Origin: QHWT01 sp963755695
Lineage (GTDB): Bacteria; Acidobacteriota; Vicinamibacteria; Vicinamibacterales; 2-12-FULL-66-21
Direction of reading: 5' to 3'
Assembly: GCA_963755695.1 (NCBI GenBank)
Contig: CAVWLB010000008.1
Coordinates: forward strand, 1,364,001-1,428,000
Length of the DNA stretch: 64,000 nucleotides
Below are positions 37,658-48,088 of this stretch, piece by piece. Made by a program: the position numbers and the translations under genes. The notes under the pieces are model-generated. The model searched no databases, was not told the origin of the DNA, and was given only the letters and a program-made list of their open reading frames with translations. Positions within the stretch are counted from its first letter, which is position 1, and each line of letters opens with the position of its first letter.

Positions 37658-38719
37658 GTGACCGACAGGGCGAAGCTGTGCCTCGACCCTTTCACCATGA
37701 GAAGACCTTCAATTCCTGCCCCGCTACAGCGCCAAGTGCGCCGGCCTGCGCCGGCCGACGACTGGCCGTTGCCCCTGGTGGGTCCGTCGGCCACAGCCGA
37801 ACGCGCCCGCGCGGCGTTTGCCGAGGCGCTTCGAGTTGCGGCCCCGGTGCTGATTGCGGCCGACGCCGGCCTCGATGCCGACGTGGTCGCGCGGGCGATT
37901 CACGATCGCAGCCGGCCGGGTACGCCGTTCGTGGTGCTCGACTGCAGTGCATCCGACGCAGCGAGGCTCGAGCGCGAGTTGTTCGGTGCCTCCCGGCGCG
38001 ACGGTGGACCCGGCGACGTGGATCATGTTGCCCGCTCGTCAGTAGTCCTGCGCGCCCGGGGCGGCACGCTCTATCTCAAGAACGTTGTTGAACTACCCGC
38101 CGCCGCGCAGCGGCGGCTGGCGCGCATCGTGCGCGATCGTGAAGTCGATGCCGGCCGGCGACGGGTCGCGATTCGCGGCCGGGTGATCGCGCAGGCGCCG
38201 GCGTCAATCAACACGGAGGTCGGTGAAGGCCACTTCCGTTCGGATCTCTTTCATCGGCTCTCGCAGGTCTGCATCACGATCGCGGGTTTGCGCGACCGTG
38301 CCGAGGACATCCCGGCGCTCGCCGCCCGGGTCAGCGCGGAGCTGACCGCTGGTCGCGGCCCGACATTCACGCAAGCGGCATTGACCGTGCTGGCAGCGCC
38401 GCGGTGGAGCGGCAATCTCGACGAGCTGCGCGGCGTTCTCGAGAAGGTCCTGCACGCGGTTGCGAATGGCAGCGTGCGGCAGGAAGATGTGCTCGCGCAG
38501 CTGCCAATCGACCGCGCGTTTTCTCGCATGGCCCCGGACGTCAGTCTTCGAGAGGCACGGCGTCAGTTCGAGCGTGATTACATCGCATCGGTGCTGGAGC
38601 GGCACCAGTGGCGCATGAGCGATGCCGCCCGGACGCTGGGAATCGAGCGCGCGAACCTGTATCGCAAGACGCGGCAACTGGGAATCACCCGGCGGGCCGG
38701 AGCGCCGGTGGCGTCGTGA
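37658..38719 (+). CDS. NtrC-type AAA+/Fis regulator with degenerate catalytic motifs
   Basis: The 353-residue product aligns along the sigma-54 activator core but lacks its active sites. Walker A is ADAGLDAD (68-75) instead of GxxGxGKE. LFG (108-110) is followed by ASRRDGGPGD with no GAFTGA loop. Walker B is GGTLYLKN (135-142) instead of GGTLFLDE, sensor I is RVIAQAP, and the sensor II region is SGNLDELR. FRSDLFHRL (193-201), LRDRAEDIPAL and a Fis-type helix-turn-helix (318-343, MSDAARTLGIERANLYRKTR) are kept. It has no receiver domain. Probably it is an ATP-independent DNA-binding regulator of the EPS operon. GTG 37658 was chosen; ATG 37697 is possible. It overlaps the next gene by 4 nt. Confidence 0.85.
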   Translation: MTDRAKLCLDPFTMRRPSIPAPLQRQVRRPAPADDWPLPLVGPSATAERARAAFAEALRVAAPVLIAADAGLDADVVARAIHDRSRPGTPFVVLDCSASDAARLERELFGASRRDGGPGDVDHVARSSVVLRARGGTLYLKNVVELPAAAQRRLARIVRDREVDAGRRRVAIRGRVIAQAPASINTEVGEGHFRSDLFHRLSQVCITIAGLRDRAEDIPALAARVSAELTAGRGPTFTQAALTVLAAPRWSGNLDELRGVLEKVLHAVANGSVRQEDVLAQLPIDRAFSRMAPDVSLREARRQFERDYIASVLERHQWRMSDAARTLGIERANLYRKTRQLGITRRAGAPVAS

Positions 38720-39930
38720 CCGGGTCTCCGCGCAGCCAGCGCGCGGTGCTGGCGCTCCTCACGCTTCTACTCGCCCCACCGGCGGTGTCGGCGCAGCAGG
38801 ACGACCCGGACCAGCTGCCCCCCGGCACCATCGTCTACGGGCCGCTGACGCTGACACCCAGCCTGGTCATCAAGGACATGGGCCTCGACGACAACGTGTT
38901 CAACGAGGCAGTCGATCCGAAATCCGATTTCACCTTTACGCTCACACCGCGGGCGAGCGTCGGACTTCGGGCCCGCCGGATCCGCCTGACATATGTTTCG
39001 ACACTCGACTACGTCTACTACGAGAGCTACGCGAGCGAACGCGGCGCGAATCTGACATCGGAGGCGCGCGTGGACGTCGATCTCGGGCGGCTCCGTCCAT
39101 ACGTGTCGCTGACCGGCACGAATACGCGCAACCGTCTCAACCCCGAAGTGGACGCCCGCGCCCGCCATCACGACCAGATCTACAGCGCTGGCGCCGCGGT
39201 GCGGGTTCTGTCGCGCACCAATCTCTTGTTGAGCGGCCGTCACGGCGCCATCGAGTACGAGCCGGATGAAACCTTTCGCGGCGTCTCGCTTGAGGAAAGC
39301 TTCAACGCCCAGGTCGACGGCATCGAGGGAGGTGTTGGCATCGAGCTTACGCCGATTACGACCTTCAGCGTGCTCGCCCAGCGCGAACAGCAACGGTTCG
39401 ACCTCTCACCCTCCCGCGACTCGAACAGCTGGCGCCTGTGGCCGATGCTGTCGTTCAACCCGACGGGCTTGCTGACCGGAACCGCCGCCATCGGATACCG
39501 ACACTTCGACGCGCTCGATCCGCGGCTGTCCGACTACAGCGGCCTGGTGGCTTCCGTCACGATCGGCGCGACGATTTACGGGCGGCATCAGCTGCAATCG
39601 ACATATCTGCGCGACGTCCAGTACTCCTACGATCCGTCGACACCGTATTACGTGGCGAACGGTGGAAGGGTGACCTGGACCACTGTCGTGGTCGGACCCG
39701 TTGATGTGCGCGGAACCGTCGGGCGAAGCCTGATGCACTATCGCGGCGAGGTGGACGATGCCGGCACCGACACGGCGACCATCTTTGGTGGCGGAATGGG
39801 ATACCGGTTTTCCGAGCACGCCCGGCTCGGCCTGAACACCGAGTGGATTGAACGCGATTCCGATCGGTCGGCCGACCGCGAGTATCGCAACCGGCGGATT
39901 TTTGCGTCTCTGACCTGGGGGAGCAATTGA
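38716..39930 (+). CDS. Outer-membrane beta-barrel protein of the EPS locus
   Basis: The 404-residue protein has a signal peptide (SQRAVLALLTLLLAPPAVSA, cleavage near AQQ) followed by alternating amphipathic strands with aromatic girdles (RIRLTYVSTLDYVYYESYAS; TFSVLAQREQQRFDLSPSRD; RIFASLTWGSN at the end). Such barrels of the BBP2/GfcD-like kind accompany Wza-type genes and may form the secretion channel. GTG 38716 overlaps the regulator stop, and the stop overlaps the next TTG. Confidence 0.82.
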   Translation: MTGSPRSQRAVLALLTLLLAPPAVSAQQDDPDQLPPGTIVYGPLTLTPSLVIKDMGLDDNVFNEAVDPKSDFTFTLTPRASVGLRARRIRLTYVSTLDYVYYESYASERGANLTSEARVDVDLGRLRPYVSLTGTNTRNRLNPEVDARARHHDQIYSAGAAVRVLSRTNLLLSGRHGAIEYEPDETFRGVSLEESFNAQVDGIEGGVGIELTPITTFSVLAQREQQRFDLSPSRDSNSWRLWPMLSFNPTGLLTGTAAIGYRHFDALDPRLSDYSGLVASVTIGATIYGRHQLQSTYLRDVQYSYDPSTPYYVANGGRVTWTTVVVGPVDVRGTVGRSLMHYRGEVDDAGTDTATIFGGGMGYRFSEHARLGLNTEWIERDSDRSADREYRNRRIFASLTWGSN

Positions 39931-40730
39931 TTACGACCTATGCGCTTCTCTTGCTGTTCACACAAACGGTGCCGGCCGCGACCGCGTCCGACTACGTGAT
40001 CGGTATCCAGGACGTGCTGAACGTGACCGTGTTCGGCGAGCCGGATGCCTCACGCGCAGGCGTTACCGTCGACAACGACGGAACCATCGATTGTCCGTAC
40101 ATCGGCCGGGTCAAGGCGCTGGGTCAGACGAGCCGGGCGCTGGAACAGGACATCAAGCAGCGTCTCGCGAAGGGACTCTTCGTGAACCCGTCGGTCACGA
40201 TCGAGATTGTGAAGTACCGCAGCAAGACCGTGACCGTGCAAGGGATGGTGCGCTCACCTGGCGAGTTCAAGCTCGAGGGCAACGTGTCGATCATGTCGGT
40301 GCTGGCGCAGGCAGGATCCATGACGTCGGACGCAGGGTCTTACGTCGTGATCACCCGGTACGAGCCGCCGCAAGTGAACGCCGCGCCTGGCGTCGAGCCG
40401 GTAGCCCGGCAGATTCGCGTGCCGCGGCGGGATCTCGAGTCCGGCCGGGCGCAATCGATCACCCTGCAGGATCGCGACACGATCTTCGTGCCGAAGGCGG
40501 AGACCATCTTCGTGCTGGGGTACGTGCGGCAGACCGGTCCGATCGTGTACGAAGATGGCTTGACGGTCGAACGCGCGCTGGCCCTGGCCGGCGGCGCGAC
40601 CGACCGCGCCGCCACCGGACGAATCACGATCGAGCGGACCGTGAATGGCAAGCTCGTGAAGATCAAGGCGCAGATGAGCGACCTGGTTCAGCCGAACGAC
40701 ACGATCAAGGTTCCACAGCGGATTCTGTAG
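39927..40730 (+). CDS. Polysaccharide export protein (Wza/EpsA-like)
   Basis: The 267-residue protein has a short signal peptide and then the export domain YVIGIQDVLNVTVFGEPDAS (residues 23-110) with VDNDGTIDCPYIGRVKALGQ. Two SLBB-like segments follow (VTVQGMVRSPGEFKLEGNVS; IFVLGYVRQTGPIVYEDGLT). The C-terminal amphipathic helix of E. coli Wza is missing, so the adjacent barrel may supply the outer-membrane pore. No lipobox Cys is seen. TTG 39927 overlaps the barrel stop as TTGA. Confidence 0.9.
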   Translation: MITTYALLLLFTQTVPAATASDYVIGIQDVLNVTVFGEPDASRAGVTVDNDGTIDCPYIGRVKALGQTSRALEQDIKQRLAKGLFVNPSVTIEIVKYRSKTVTVQGMVRSPGEFKLEGNVSIMSVLAQAGSMTSDAGSYVVITRYEPPQVNAAPGVEPVARQIRVPRRDLESGRAQSITLQDRDTIFVPKAETIFVLGYVRQTGPIVYEDGLTVERALALAGGATDRAATGRITIERTVNGKLVKIKAQMSDLVQPNDTIKVPQRIL

Positions 40731-40739
40731 ACCGTAGCG

Positions 40740-41879
40740 GTGAAGCACCCGACCGATCGCCCGTTTCGCGTGCTCCACGTCGCCGCCGGCAACCTGTTCG
40801 GCGGCGTCGAGCGGATGCTGCTCGCGATTGCCGAGGCGCAGCGACCCGACGAGTGTGCGCACGATTTCGCCCTCTGCTTCGACGGGCGCGTGGCCCGCGA
40901 GCTGCGGGAACGCGGCGGTGATCCGGGAGTGCTCGGCGGAGTTCGATTCAGCCGCCCCTCCACGGTCTGGCGAGCGCGGCGGGCTCTGCGGCGTATGCTC
41001 GGGGCAGCGCGCTACGATGCCGTCATCTGTCACGCGCCGTGGCCCACGGTGCTTGCCGCGCCGGTCGTCAGGCGCGCAAGGCGGCCGCTGTTGATGTTCG
41101 TCCACGACCTACCTCAAGCTGACGCCTGGCCGGAGCGTAAGGTCCGGCGCTACCCACCCGATCGTTTCATTTGCAACAGCCACTTCACCGCCGACGCCGT
41201 GTCGCGCTGGATCGCGGCCGTGCCGCGCGATGTCGTGTATCCGCCGGTTCTGCCCAATCCGCCTTTGCACGCTGACGAACGGCGCCGAGTCCGCGGATCG
41301 GTCGGCGCCGCGGATCGCACCACCGTGATCGTCGTCGCCAGCCGCCTCGAACGATACAAGGGGCATCACGTCCTCTTGCGTGCGGCGGTCCGGCTGCGCG
41401 GTGACTTCGCCATCTGGATCGCCGGCGCGCCGCAGCGCGCTCACGAAGTGGAATACCTCGACCAGCTCCACCAGCTTGCCGCAGATCCCGCGCTCGGCGG
41501 CCGCGTGCGATTCCTCGGCGATCGTCCGGATGTTCGGCGCCTGATCGCTGCAGCCGACATTCACTGTCAGCCCAACACTTCGCCCGAACCGTTTGGAATT
41601 GCCTTTGTCGAAGCGCTCTACGCCGGGGTTCCGGTCGTGACCACCGCAGCCGGAGGGGCGACGGAGATCGTCGACCGCCAGTCGGGTGTCTTGCTGCGCG
41701 AGCCCACGGAGGCGGCGCTCGCCGAGGCATTGCAGCAATTGATCGACAACAAGGCCGGGCGATTGACGCTCGGCCAGGCGGGGCCGTCACGTGCGCGACG
41801 TGTCGCTCAGCCCGAACTGCGATTGCGAGAGATGTGCGCCGTCGTCCGCTCTCAGCTGTCGCCCGTGCCGGTGGCATGA
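40740..41879 (+). CDS. GT4 glycosyltransferase
   Basis: The 379-residue GT-B enzyme carries FRVLHVAAGNLFGGVERMLL at the N terminus (GG loop), VIVVASRLERYKGHHVLLRA in the donor domain and SPEPFGIAFVEALYAGVPVV, the full EX7E motif. GTG 40740 starts 9 nt after the export-protein stop. It is the first assembly-line transferase of the long operon. Its stop overlaps the methyltransferase ATG. The donor sugar is unknown. Confidence 0.92.
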   Translation: MKHPTDRPFRVLHVAAGNLFGGVERMLLAIAEAQRPDECAHDFALCFDGRVARELRERGGDPGVLGGVRFSRPSTVWRARRALRRMLGAARYDAVICHAPWPTVLAAPVVRRARRPLLMFVHDLPQADAWPERKVRRYPPDRFICNSHFTADAVSRWIAAVPRDVVYPPVLPNPPLHADERRRVRGSVGAADRTTVIVVASRLERYKGHHVLLRAAVRLRGDFAIWIAGAPQRAHEVEYLDQLHQLAADPALGGRVRFLGDRPDVRRLIAAADIHCQPNTSPEPFGIAFVEALYAGVPVVTTAAGGATEIVDRQSGVLLREPTEAALAEALQQLIDNKAGRLTLGQAGPSRARRVAQPELRLREMCAVVRSQLSPVPVA

Positions 41880-42539
41880 TTGCCGCCGCGCCGGAGGTCG
41901 AGCACCGGGCGCGCCAGAGCCTCGGCCGGAGCGACCAGGCGATCTACCGCACCGTGGGGCGACTGCTCGCCGGCCGCGGCGCTTCCGGTACCTCGGCCGA
42001 TGTCGGATGCGGCACCGGCGACTTGTGGCGAGCTCTTGCCGGCACCTTCACGCGCTGTATCGGCATCGACGCCGTCCGGTACGGCGGCTTGCCAGTCGAC
42101 GTCGACTTTCGCGTTGCCGATCTCGACAGGACACCGCTTCCCATTCCCGACGGCAGCGTCGACGCCGCCGCCGCGGTCGAGGTCATCGAGCATCTCGACA
42201 ATCCGCGCGCGCTCGTTCACGAGCTGGTTCGGATCGTGCGGCCGGGGGGCTGGATTGTCGTCACGACCCCGAATCAGCTGAGCGCGCTCAGTCTCCTGAC
42301 GCTTGTCGTCAAGGGGCGCTTCTCCGCATTCCAGGATGCTGCGTATCCAGCGCATCGCACGGCGCTCCTCGAAATCGATCTTCGCCGCATCTGCGCGAGA
42401 GTGCGGGCTTCGCGACGAGGCCATCGAGTACACCCGCCGCGGCCGCCTGCCGTTGACGCCGTGGCACTACCCGACCGCGATCGCCCGGCTGGCCCCGCGG
42501 CGGCTTTCCGACAACATCGTTCTGATCGCGCGCCGCTGA
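41876..42539 (+). CDS. Class I SAM-dependent methyltransferase, one frameshift
   Basis: The 221-residue product shows motif I TSADVGCGTGDLWRALAG, then DLDRTPLPIPDGSVDAAAAV, the methyltransf_11 post-motif EVIEHLDNPRALVHELVRIV and PGGWIVVTTPN. A shift near 42405 leads to RRGRLPLTPWHYPTAIARLA and the end IVLIARR at TGA 42537-42539. It probably modifies a sugar of the glycan. ATG 41876 overlaps the upstream stop. Confidence 0.85.
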
Positions 42540-42547
42540 TCGCATCG

Positions 42548-43745
42548 ATGCGCCTCTGTTTCCTTAGCGTGTCCGCGGAGATGGGCGGCTCGGAAGTCAG
42601 CCTTCTCGAGCTGCTGCGCGGGCTGCGCCGCCTGGCGCCGGCCTGGACGCTCGATCTGGTCGTGCCCCGCGAGGGCACGCTGGCTCTCCGTGCACGAGCT
42701 GCCGGTGCGGCGGTTCATGTGCTGCCGCTTCCCGAACGTCTTGCCCGTCTCGGTGAAGGCGGACGGAGCGGCAGTGCTGCGGCCCTGGCCGAACGTGGTA
42801 CGTCGATGCTGCTCGCGGCCGGCGGAGCGGGCCTGTACCGCCGGCGTCTCCGTCGCCTTCTGGAAACGCTCCGGCCGGATGTCGTGCACACCAATGGCTT
42901 CAAGATGCACGTACTCGGCGCACGCGCGGCGCCCCGCGGAACGCCGGTCGTCTGGCATCTGCACGAGTACGTCGCGAGCGCGCCCGATCAGCCGTGCGTT
43001 GCTGCGCCGATATGTGCCGCGCTGTGCCGCAATCGTGGCCAACTCGCGCAGCGTCGAGGCCGACGTGGGCGCGGCGCTTGAACCCCTCGTGCCGGTGACG
43101 ACGATCTACAACGCCGTGGATGCGAACGTGTTCAGACCGGAGGGGCCTGCCATCGATCTCGATCGCCTTGTCGTCGCTGCCGCCGGCACCCGCTGGCACG
43201 GTCCGCGTCGGACTGGTGGCCACCTTCGGGCGCTGGAAGGGGCACGAGACGTTTCTTCAAGCGTTGCAGGCGTTGATGGCGACGGCGCCGGTCCGTGGCT
43301 ACATCATCGGCGACGCGCTGTACGACACGGCCGGCAGCCAATACACGCGCGCCGATTTCGAGCGGCGCATCGCCGCGCTCGGCATGTCGGGACGTGTCGG
43401 TCTCACCGGGTTCATCGATCGAACCAGCGAGAGCCATGCGCGCCCTCGACGTCGTGGTCCACGCCAGCACGCAGCCCGAGCCCTTCGGACTGGTGATTGC
43501 CGAAGGCATGTCCTCGGGGCGTGCCGTCATCGTCAGCGCCGCGGGCGGCGCAGAGGAACTCGTCACCAACGGCGTCGATGCGCATCACCCACGTTCCCGG
43601 CGACGTGCAGGGTCTGAGCCGATGCATCGCGTTACTCGCAAACGATGCGCCGCTGCGCCGCCGTCTTGGTGACGCCGCACGCGCCACAGCGCGACGCCGC
43701 TTCGATCCGACCACCTTCACGCACGCGATTCATCAACGTTTATGA
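42548..43745 (+). pseudogene. GT4 glycosyltransferase, frame broken
   Basis: The start MRLCFLSVSAEMGGSEVSLL has the GG loop. PDVVHTNGFKMHVLGARAAP, then in other frames CAAIVANSRSVEADVG, VRVGLVATFGRWKGHETFLQ, ALDVVVHASTQPEPFGLVIA with the EX7E motif and RCIALLANDAPLRRRLGDAA complete a standard GT4 of about 395 residues. Shifts near 42985, 43185, 43430 and 43585. The order of motifs is uninterrupted, so one gene is present. Confidence 0.82.
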
Positions 43746-45149
43746 GGCCTGCAGAGACCGCCCCCTGGCGCCACGGCGCTCGCCGCTAGCCGGGTCGCGG
43801 TTGCCACCGGGGCGACGGCCGAGCGCCGCGCGCATTCCCTGGGGATTCGCCGAGGTCTTCGTCATCAGCCAGACCGCGCTGCCGGCGCTCTTGTACCTGC
43901 CGGGCAGCCAGGCGTTCCGCCTGCCGATTCGTTTCAGCGCGTTCGCGATCAGCCTGCTGGCGTTCGCCTGGTACCAACTTGCCGACTCCGTCGCTGCCGC
44001 GCATCGCGGATGCAGCCGTGGGTCGTGGCGCTGATGACGCTGCTTGGCCTGATGCTGTTGCACCCGCAAACCGTCATCGCTGACGGCAGGGATGGCGCAG
44101 ATCGGCGGTCTATTTCGCGGTCATGGCGCCGCTCTTCTGGGCGCCGCACGTTCGTCAGGTCGCCAGAGCAGCTGGCGCGGCTGTTCTGGATCCTGCTGCT
44201 CTGCTCCGGGGCCAACGCCGTGGTCGGCGTGCTGCAGGTCTACGATCCGGCGCGATGGCTGCCGGCGGAGTTCTCGCGTGTCATCACCCAGTCGACGATC
44301 GGGCTGGGCGCGGTGACCTACATCGGCGCGAACGGTCAGCAGATCGTGCGTCCGCCGGGACTGTTCGATACGCCAGGCGCGGTTGCGGGGCCGGCGATGT
44401 TCGCGGCGCTGCTCGGGCTCGTCTTCGCTGTGAGCGCGATTCCGGTCTGGAAGCGTGCGCTGTCGCTGCTCATCGCCGGTGCCGGCTTCGCCGCAATCTA
44501 TCTGAGTCAGGTGCGCGATCAGCCTGGTGGTCGCGGTCGTGATGCTTGCGGTCTACGCGCTGGTCGCTGTTCCGGCAGGGGCGCGTGGCGCGCGCGTCGC
44601 AGTTCGGGTTGCTCGCCGGTCGGCGTTCGTGGCCTTGAGCTTGTCGCTCGCGCTCACCCTGGGCGGGCCAGCGATTGCGGAACGGGTCAAGTCGCTCTTC
44701 GCCGACGATCCACTCGCGGTCTATCAGCAGGCGCGCGGGGCACAGCTCAGATACACCTTCGCCGAGCTGCTGTATCGATATCCATTCGGCGCAGGTCTGG
44801 GTCGCTGGGGGATGGCCGCCGGATATTTCGGCTCGAGCGATCCGAACAGCCCGCCGATCTGGGCGGAGATCCAGTTCACCGGCTGGATGATCGACGGCGG
44901 CGTGCTGATGATCGCGCTGTACCTCGGCGCGCTGATCGCGGCCGCGCCGTCTCAGTGTCGACCTGGCGAAGCTGTCGGAGTATCCGCGGGTTGGCACGTG
45001 CGCGGCGGTCGTGCTCGCGGCCGGCCTCGGGCCTGCCGTGATGATCATCAGCTTCACGCCGTTCGTGGCGCAGATCGGCATTCAGGTACTGGTTCCTTGC
45101 GGGCGCGCTGCACGGCGTCGCCTGCCGCTACGGCCTGCAGGACGCATGA
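43742..45149 (+). pseudogene. Wzy/O-antigen-ligase-like polymerase, frame heavily broken
   Basis: Hydrophobic helices follow in changing frames: FAEVFVISQTALPALLYLPG, PWVVALMTLLGLMLLHPQTV, FWILLLCSGANAVVGVLQVY, FAALLGLVFAVSAIPVWKRA and ALVAVPAGARGARVAVRVAR. The diagnostic O-antigen ligase loop is RYTFAELLYRYPFGAGLGRW followed by EIQFTGWMIDGGVLMIALYL. At least six shifts lie near 43790, 44010, 44095, 44150, 44515, 44950 and 45090. The last frame ends YGLQDA with TGA 45147-45149 overlapping the next ATG. It probably polymerises repeat units in the periplasm. Confidence 0.72.
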
Positions 45150-46283
45150 AGCGCTGGGTGCTCGCGGCCGGCGACTTCACGCCGCTCGGCGGCATGGACC
45201 GCGCAAACCACGCGCTGGCGCGGTACCTTGCGCGGCGCCGGGCGTGAGGTCCATCTCGTCGCGCACCGCGTGTGGCCGGATCTTGCGGCAGCCCCAGGCG
45301 TCGTCGTCCACGAAGTGCCGCGGCCGCTCGGGGTCGCACCTGCTTGGCGCGCCGCTGCTCTCGCGCGCCGCGTCTCGCGTTGCCGAACGTCTCGGTCGCG
45401 GTACGCGACTGCTGTCCAACGGCGGCAACACCCGCTGGGAGTCGCCGACCTGGATTCATTACCTTCACGCCGCGCACGCTCCGCGAGTCGCGACCGGCCT
45501 TCGCGCACGGGCGGTGGCGGTCGGCCGGCCGACGTCTCTTTCTCGCGCCGCGAGCGAGACGCGCTCCGGCGTGCACCGGCCGTCATCTGCAACAGCGAGC
45601 GCACTGCAGCGGACGTGCGGCGTCACTACGACATTCCCGGGGATCGCTTGTGCGTGGTGTATTACGGCACCGACCCGCGCAGTTCGGTCCGATCAGCAGC
45701 GCTGAACGGGCCGAGGCACGCAAGGCGCTCGGCCTCGAATCCTCGCGGCGAACCGCGGTATTCATCGGCGCGCTCGGCGATCGGCGAAAGGGTTTCGACC
45801 TGCTGTTCGACGCATGGCGGGCGCTCTGTGCGGGCAACGACTGGGACGTCGACCTGGCCGTCGTCGGCGTCCGGCGCGGAAGTCGAGACATGGGAGCGCG
45901 CGTGGTCATCAGGCAGGTCTGGCCGGCCGGTTGCGTTTTCTGCGATTTCGCTCCGACATCCCGCGTGTGCTCGCGGCGTGCGACGTCCTGGTGCATCCCG
46001 CGCGCTACGAAGCGTACGGGCTCGGCGTGCACGAAGCGTTGTCGCGGCTCTGCCGGCGATCGTCAGCGGCAGCGCCGGCGTAGCGGAGCGAATTGACGAC
46101 GACCTCCGGTCGCTCATGCTGCCCGACCCGTTGAGAGTGGACGACCTCGTTGCGCGCCTGCGGTTGTGGCACGACGATCCGCCGCGCTGGCAGAGGGCTG
46201 CCGAGCGTTCGGGCGCGGTGCTGCGCGCGCGGACCTGGGATCACATGGCCGACGAGATCGTCGGGATCGTGGAAGACGCATGA
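45146..46283 (+). pseudogene. GT4 glycosyltransferase, frame heavily broken
   Basis: The start MKRWVLAAGDFTPLGGMDRA is typical. In other frames come VHLVAHRVWPDLAAAPGVVV, LSNGGNTRWESPTWIHYLHA, APAVICNSERTAADVRRHYD, AVFIGALGDRRKGFDLLFDA, CDVLVHPARYEAYGLGVHEA (EX7E) and LPAIVSGSAGVAERIDDDLR. About six shifts lie between 45235 and 46045. The C terminus DHMADEIVGIVEDA is intact and its stop overlaps the next ATG. The length fits a GT4 of about 380 residues. Confidence 0.8.
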
Positions 46284-47196
46284 CCGCGACGGCGGCGTTC
46301 CTGGCAGTAGACGCGTGCTGGGTGTGCGGCGGACGGTCGTTCGTCGGCGTCCACGAGGCAAGGTTCGACCTGTCGGAGTATCTCGGTCAGGATCCCGAGC
46401 TTGCCGCCTACTCCGGAGCCGCGTGGTCATTCAGCGTTGCCGGGCGTGCGGGTTCGCGCAGCCGGCCGCGCTGCCGTCGCTGCCGCGTTTCTTCGATCGC
46501 ATGTACGACCAGCGCTGGGCCGACGACTGGATCGTCCATGAGCACGAGGACAGCTACAAGGATCGGATCTTCGCCGACATTCTCCGAGGCCTCGCGCGTC
46601 GAACCGCGCGGCGAGGCAGACTGCTCGACGTCGGTGCGCACGCCGGACGCTTTCTGCGTCTTGCCCGCGACGAGGGATGGGACGGCGAAGGGCTGGAGCT
46701 GAATCCAAGGACCGCGGCGTTTGCCGCACGCGCCGCCGGCGCCACCGTTCATCAGGGTAACATCCACACCTTCAGTCCGGATGGCTTTTACGACGCGGTT
46801 ACGCTGACGGACGTGCTCGAGCACGTTCCGCGTCCGCTCGAAGCACTCTCGCGTGTACGGATTTTCCTGTGCCGCGGCGGCTGGCTCGCCGTCAAGGTGC
46901 CCAACGGCCCGGCGCAGCGGGTCAAGGAGACCCTGCGCGCGCGTCTCGATCGGCGCTACCGCGCGACGATCGCCGACAATCTCGTGCACGTGAATCACTT
47001 TTCCGCCTCGTCGCTCGCACGCGCGCTCGCGCGCGCCGGTTTTCGCGACGTGACGGTCGTCGCGGCTGCGCCTGAACTGCCCGAGAGATCCGGCAGATGG
47101 GCCCGTCTCGCCGCATTCCGTCTGGCCCGCGCCCTCCCAGGCGGAGCGGCCTCGCCGCTGGCATTCAATCTTCAGGCGTACGGCCGTCGCGACTGA
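46280..47196 (+). CDS. SAM-dependent methyltransferase with N-terminal zinc-binding motif, one frameshift
   Basis: The N terminus has CWVCGG and, after a shift near 46420, CRACGFAQPAALPSLPRFF; the four cysteines likely bind zinc, as in C-methyltransferase-like sugar enzymes. The methyltransferase domain follows: GRLLDVGAHAGRFLRLARDE (motif I variant, GAHAG), GATVHQGNIHTF, YDAVTLTDVLEHVPRPLEAL and GGWLAVKVPN. The end is NLQAYGRRD. It is about 305 residues long and probably methylates a sugar nucleotide or nascent glycan. ATG 46280 overlaps the upstream stop. Confidence 0.87.
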
Positions 47197-47200
47197 ACCC

Positions 47201-48088
47201 GTGGACGTTCCGCTGACCATCGTCATTCCCACGTTCAATAACCAGGCGGTCCTGCGCGAATGTTTGAGTCGCTGGCAGCGCTTCGGTGGTGAGGATCTTG
47301 AGGTCATCGTCATCGAGGATGGCTGCAAAGATGGCACGCCGGCGCTGCTCGACGAGATCGCCGTCAGACCGTGGGGACAGCGGCACCTCCGATGGATGCA
47401 CGAGGAGGATGCCCACGAGTTGCGGTGCACGAATCGAGGTATCGCAGCCGCGCGCGGTGATCTGGTAATGGCGTGGCAGGACGACATGTTCCTGCATGTG
47501 CCCTGGCTCGTCCCCGAGTTGCACGCCACGTTCGAGGCCTACCCGGATCTCGGGATGCTCAGTCTCAGCCGCGGGCTGAATTGCCTGCCGCTCGAGGGGC
47601 CAATCGAACGTTGGGAGGATCTGATCGACTGGCGAAGGCTCCAGAGCACGATCGGTCCGGCGCCGCGCAACTGGTTTCGGCTGCAGGAAGTGGACATCGT
47701 GATTCGTCCATGGGTCGTCCGGCGCACCTGCCTCGACCGCGTGGGGCCACTCGACGAAGCGTTTCGTCCGACCGAGTGGGACGAAGCCGATCTCGCGTGC
47801 CGGATCCGCGAGGCTGGTTGGAAGGTTGCGACCTGCGGTTACGAACGCTTACGCGCGTATGCGCATCTTGGCAGCACGACCATCGGCGCGCGCCCGTCGC
47901 CGTCGTATCTCGAGAAAGTTCTCCGCAACGGCCGGCTCTTTCATCAGCGATGGGACGCGATGATCGCGCAAGAGTATGGGCGCTCTCGGCGCACGTGGCC
48001 TCGGCGGGCGACGTTTTCGGGTTGGGTCGCGACCGCGCGGCAGATGACGCACGCCGTTGCACGCCAGGTGTGGCCGGCTCTCAGCTGA
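47201..48088 (+). CDS. GT2 glycosyltransferase
   Basis: This intact 295-residue GT-A enzyme shows PLTIVIPTFNNQAVLRECLS, VIVIEDGCKDGTPALLDEIA (first acidic motif), GDLVMAWQDDMFL (DxD-type), then the C-terminal acceptor part FRPTEWDEADLACRIREAGW. This segment replaces the usual ED catalytic pair with WDEADL, a common variant. The stop TGA overlaps the next start as TGATG. It begins the 8-kb frameshift-free part of the operon. Confidence 0.92.
   Translation: MDVPLTIVIPTFNNQAVLRECLSRWQRFGGEDLEVIVIEDGCKDGTPALLDEIAVRPWGQRHLRWMHEEDAHELRCTNRGIAAARGDLVMAWQDDMFLHVPWLVPELHATFEAYPDLGMLSLSRGLNCLPLEGPIERWEDLIDWRRLQSTIGPAPRNWFRLQEVDIVIRPWVVRRTCLDRVGPLDEAFRPTEWDEADLACRIREAGWKVATCGYERLRAYAHLGSTTIGARPSPSYLEKVLRNGRLFHQRWDAMIAQEYGRSRRTWPRRATFSGWVATARQMTHAVARQVWPALS

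Noticed and set aside
42985..43600. Programmed ribosomal frameshifting in the glycosyltransferase genes
   Set aside because: No slippery heptamers with downstream structures; many unrelated genes are affected, at GC-only runs, which fits sequence error better.
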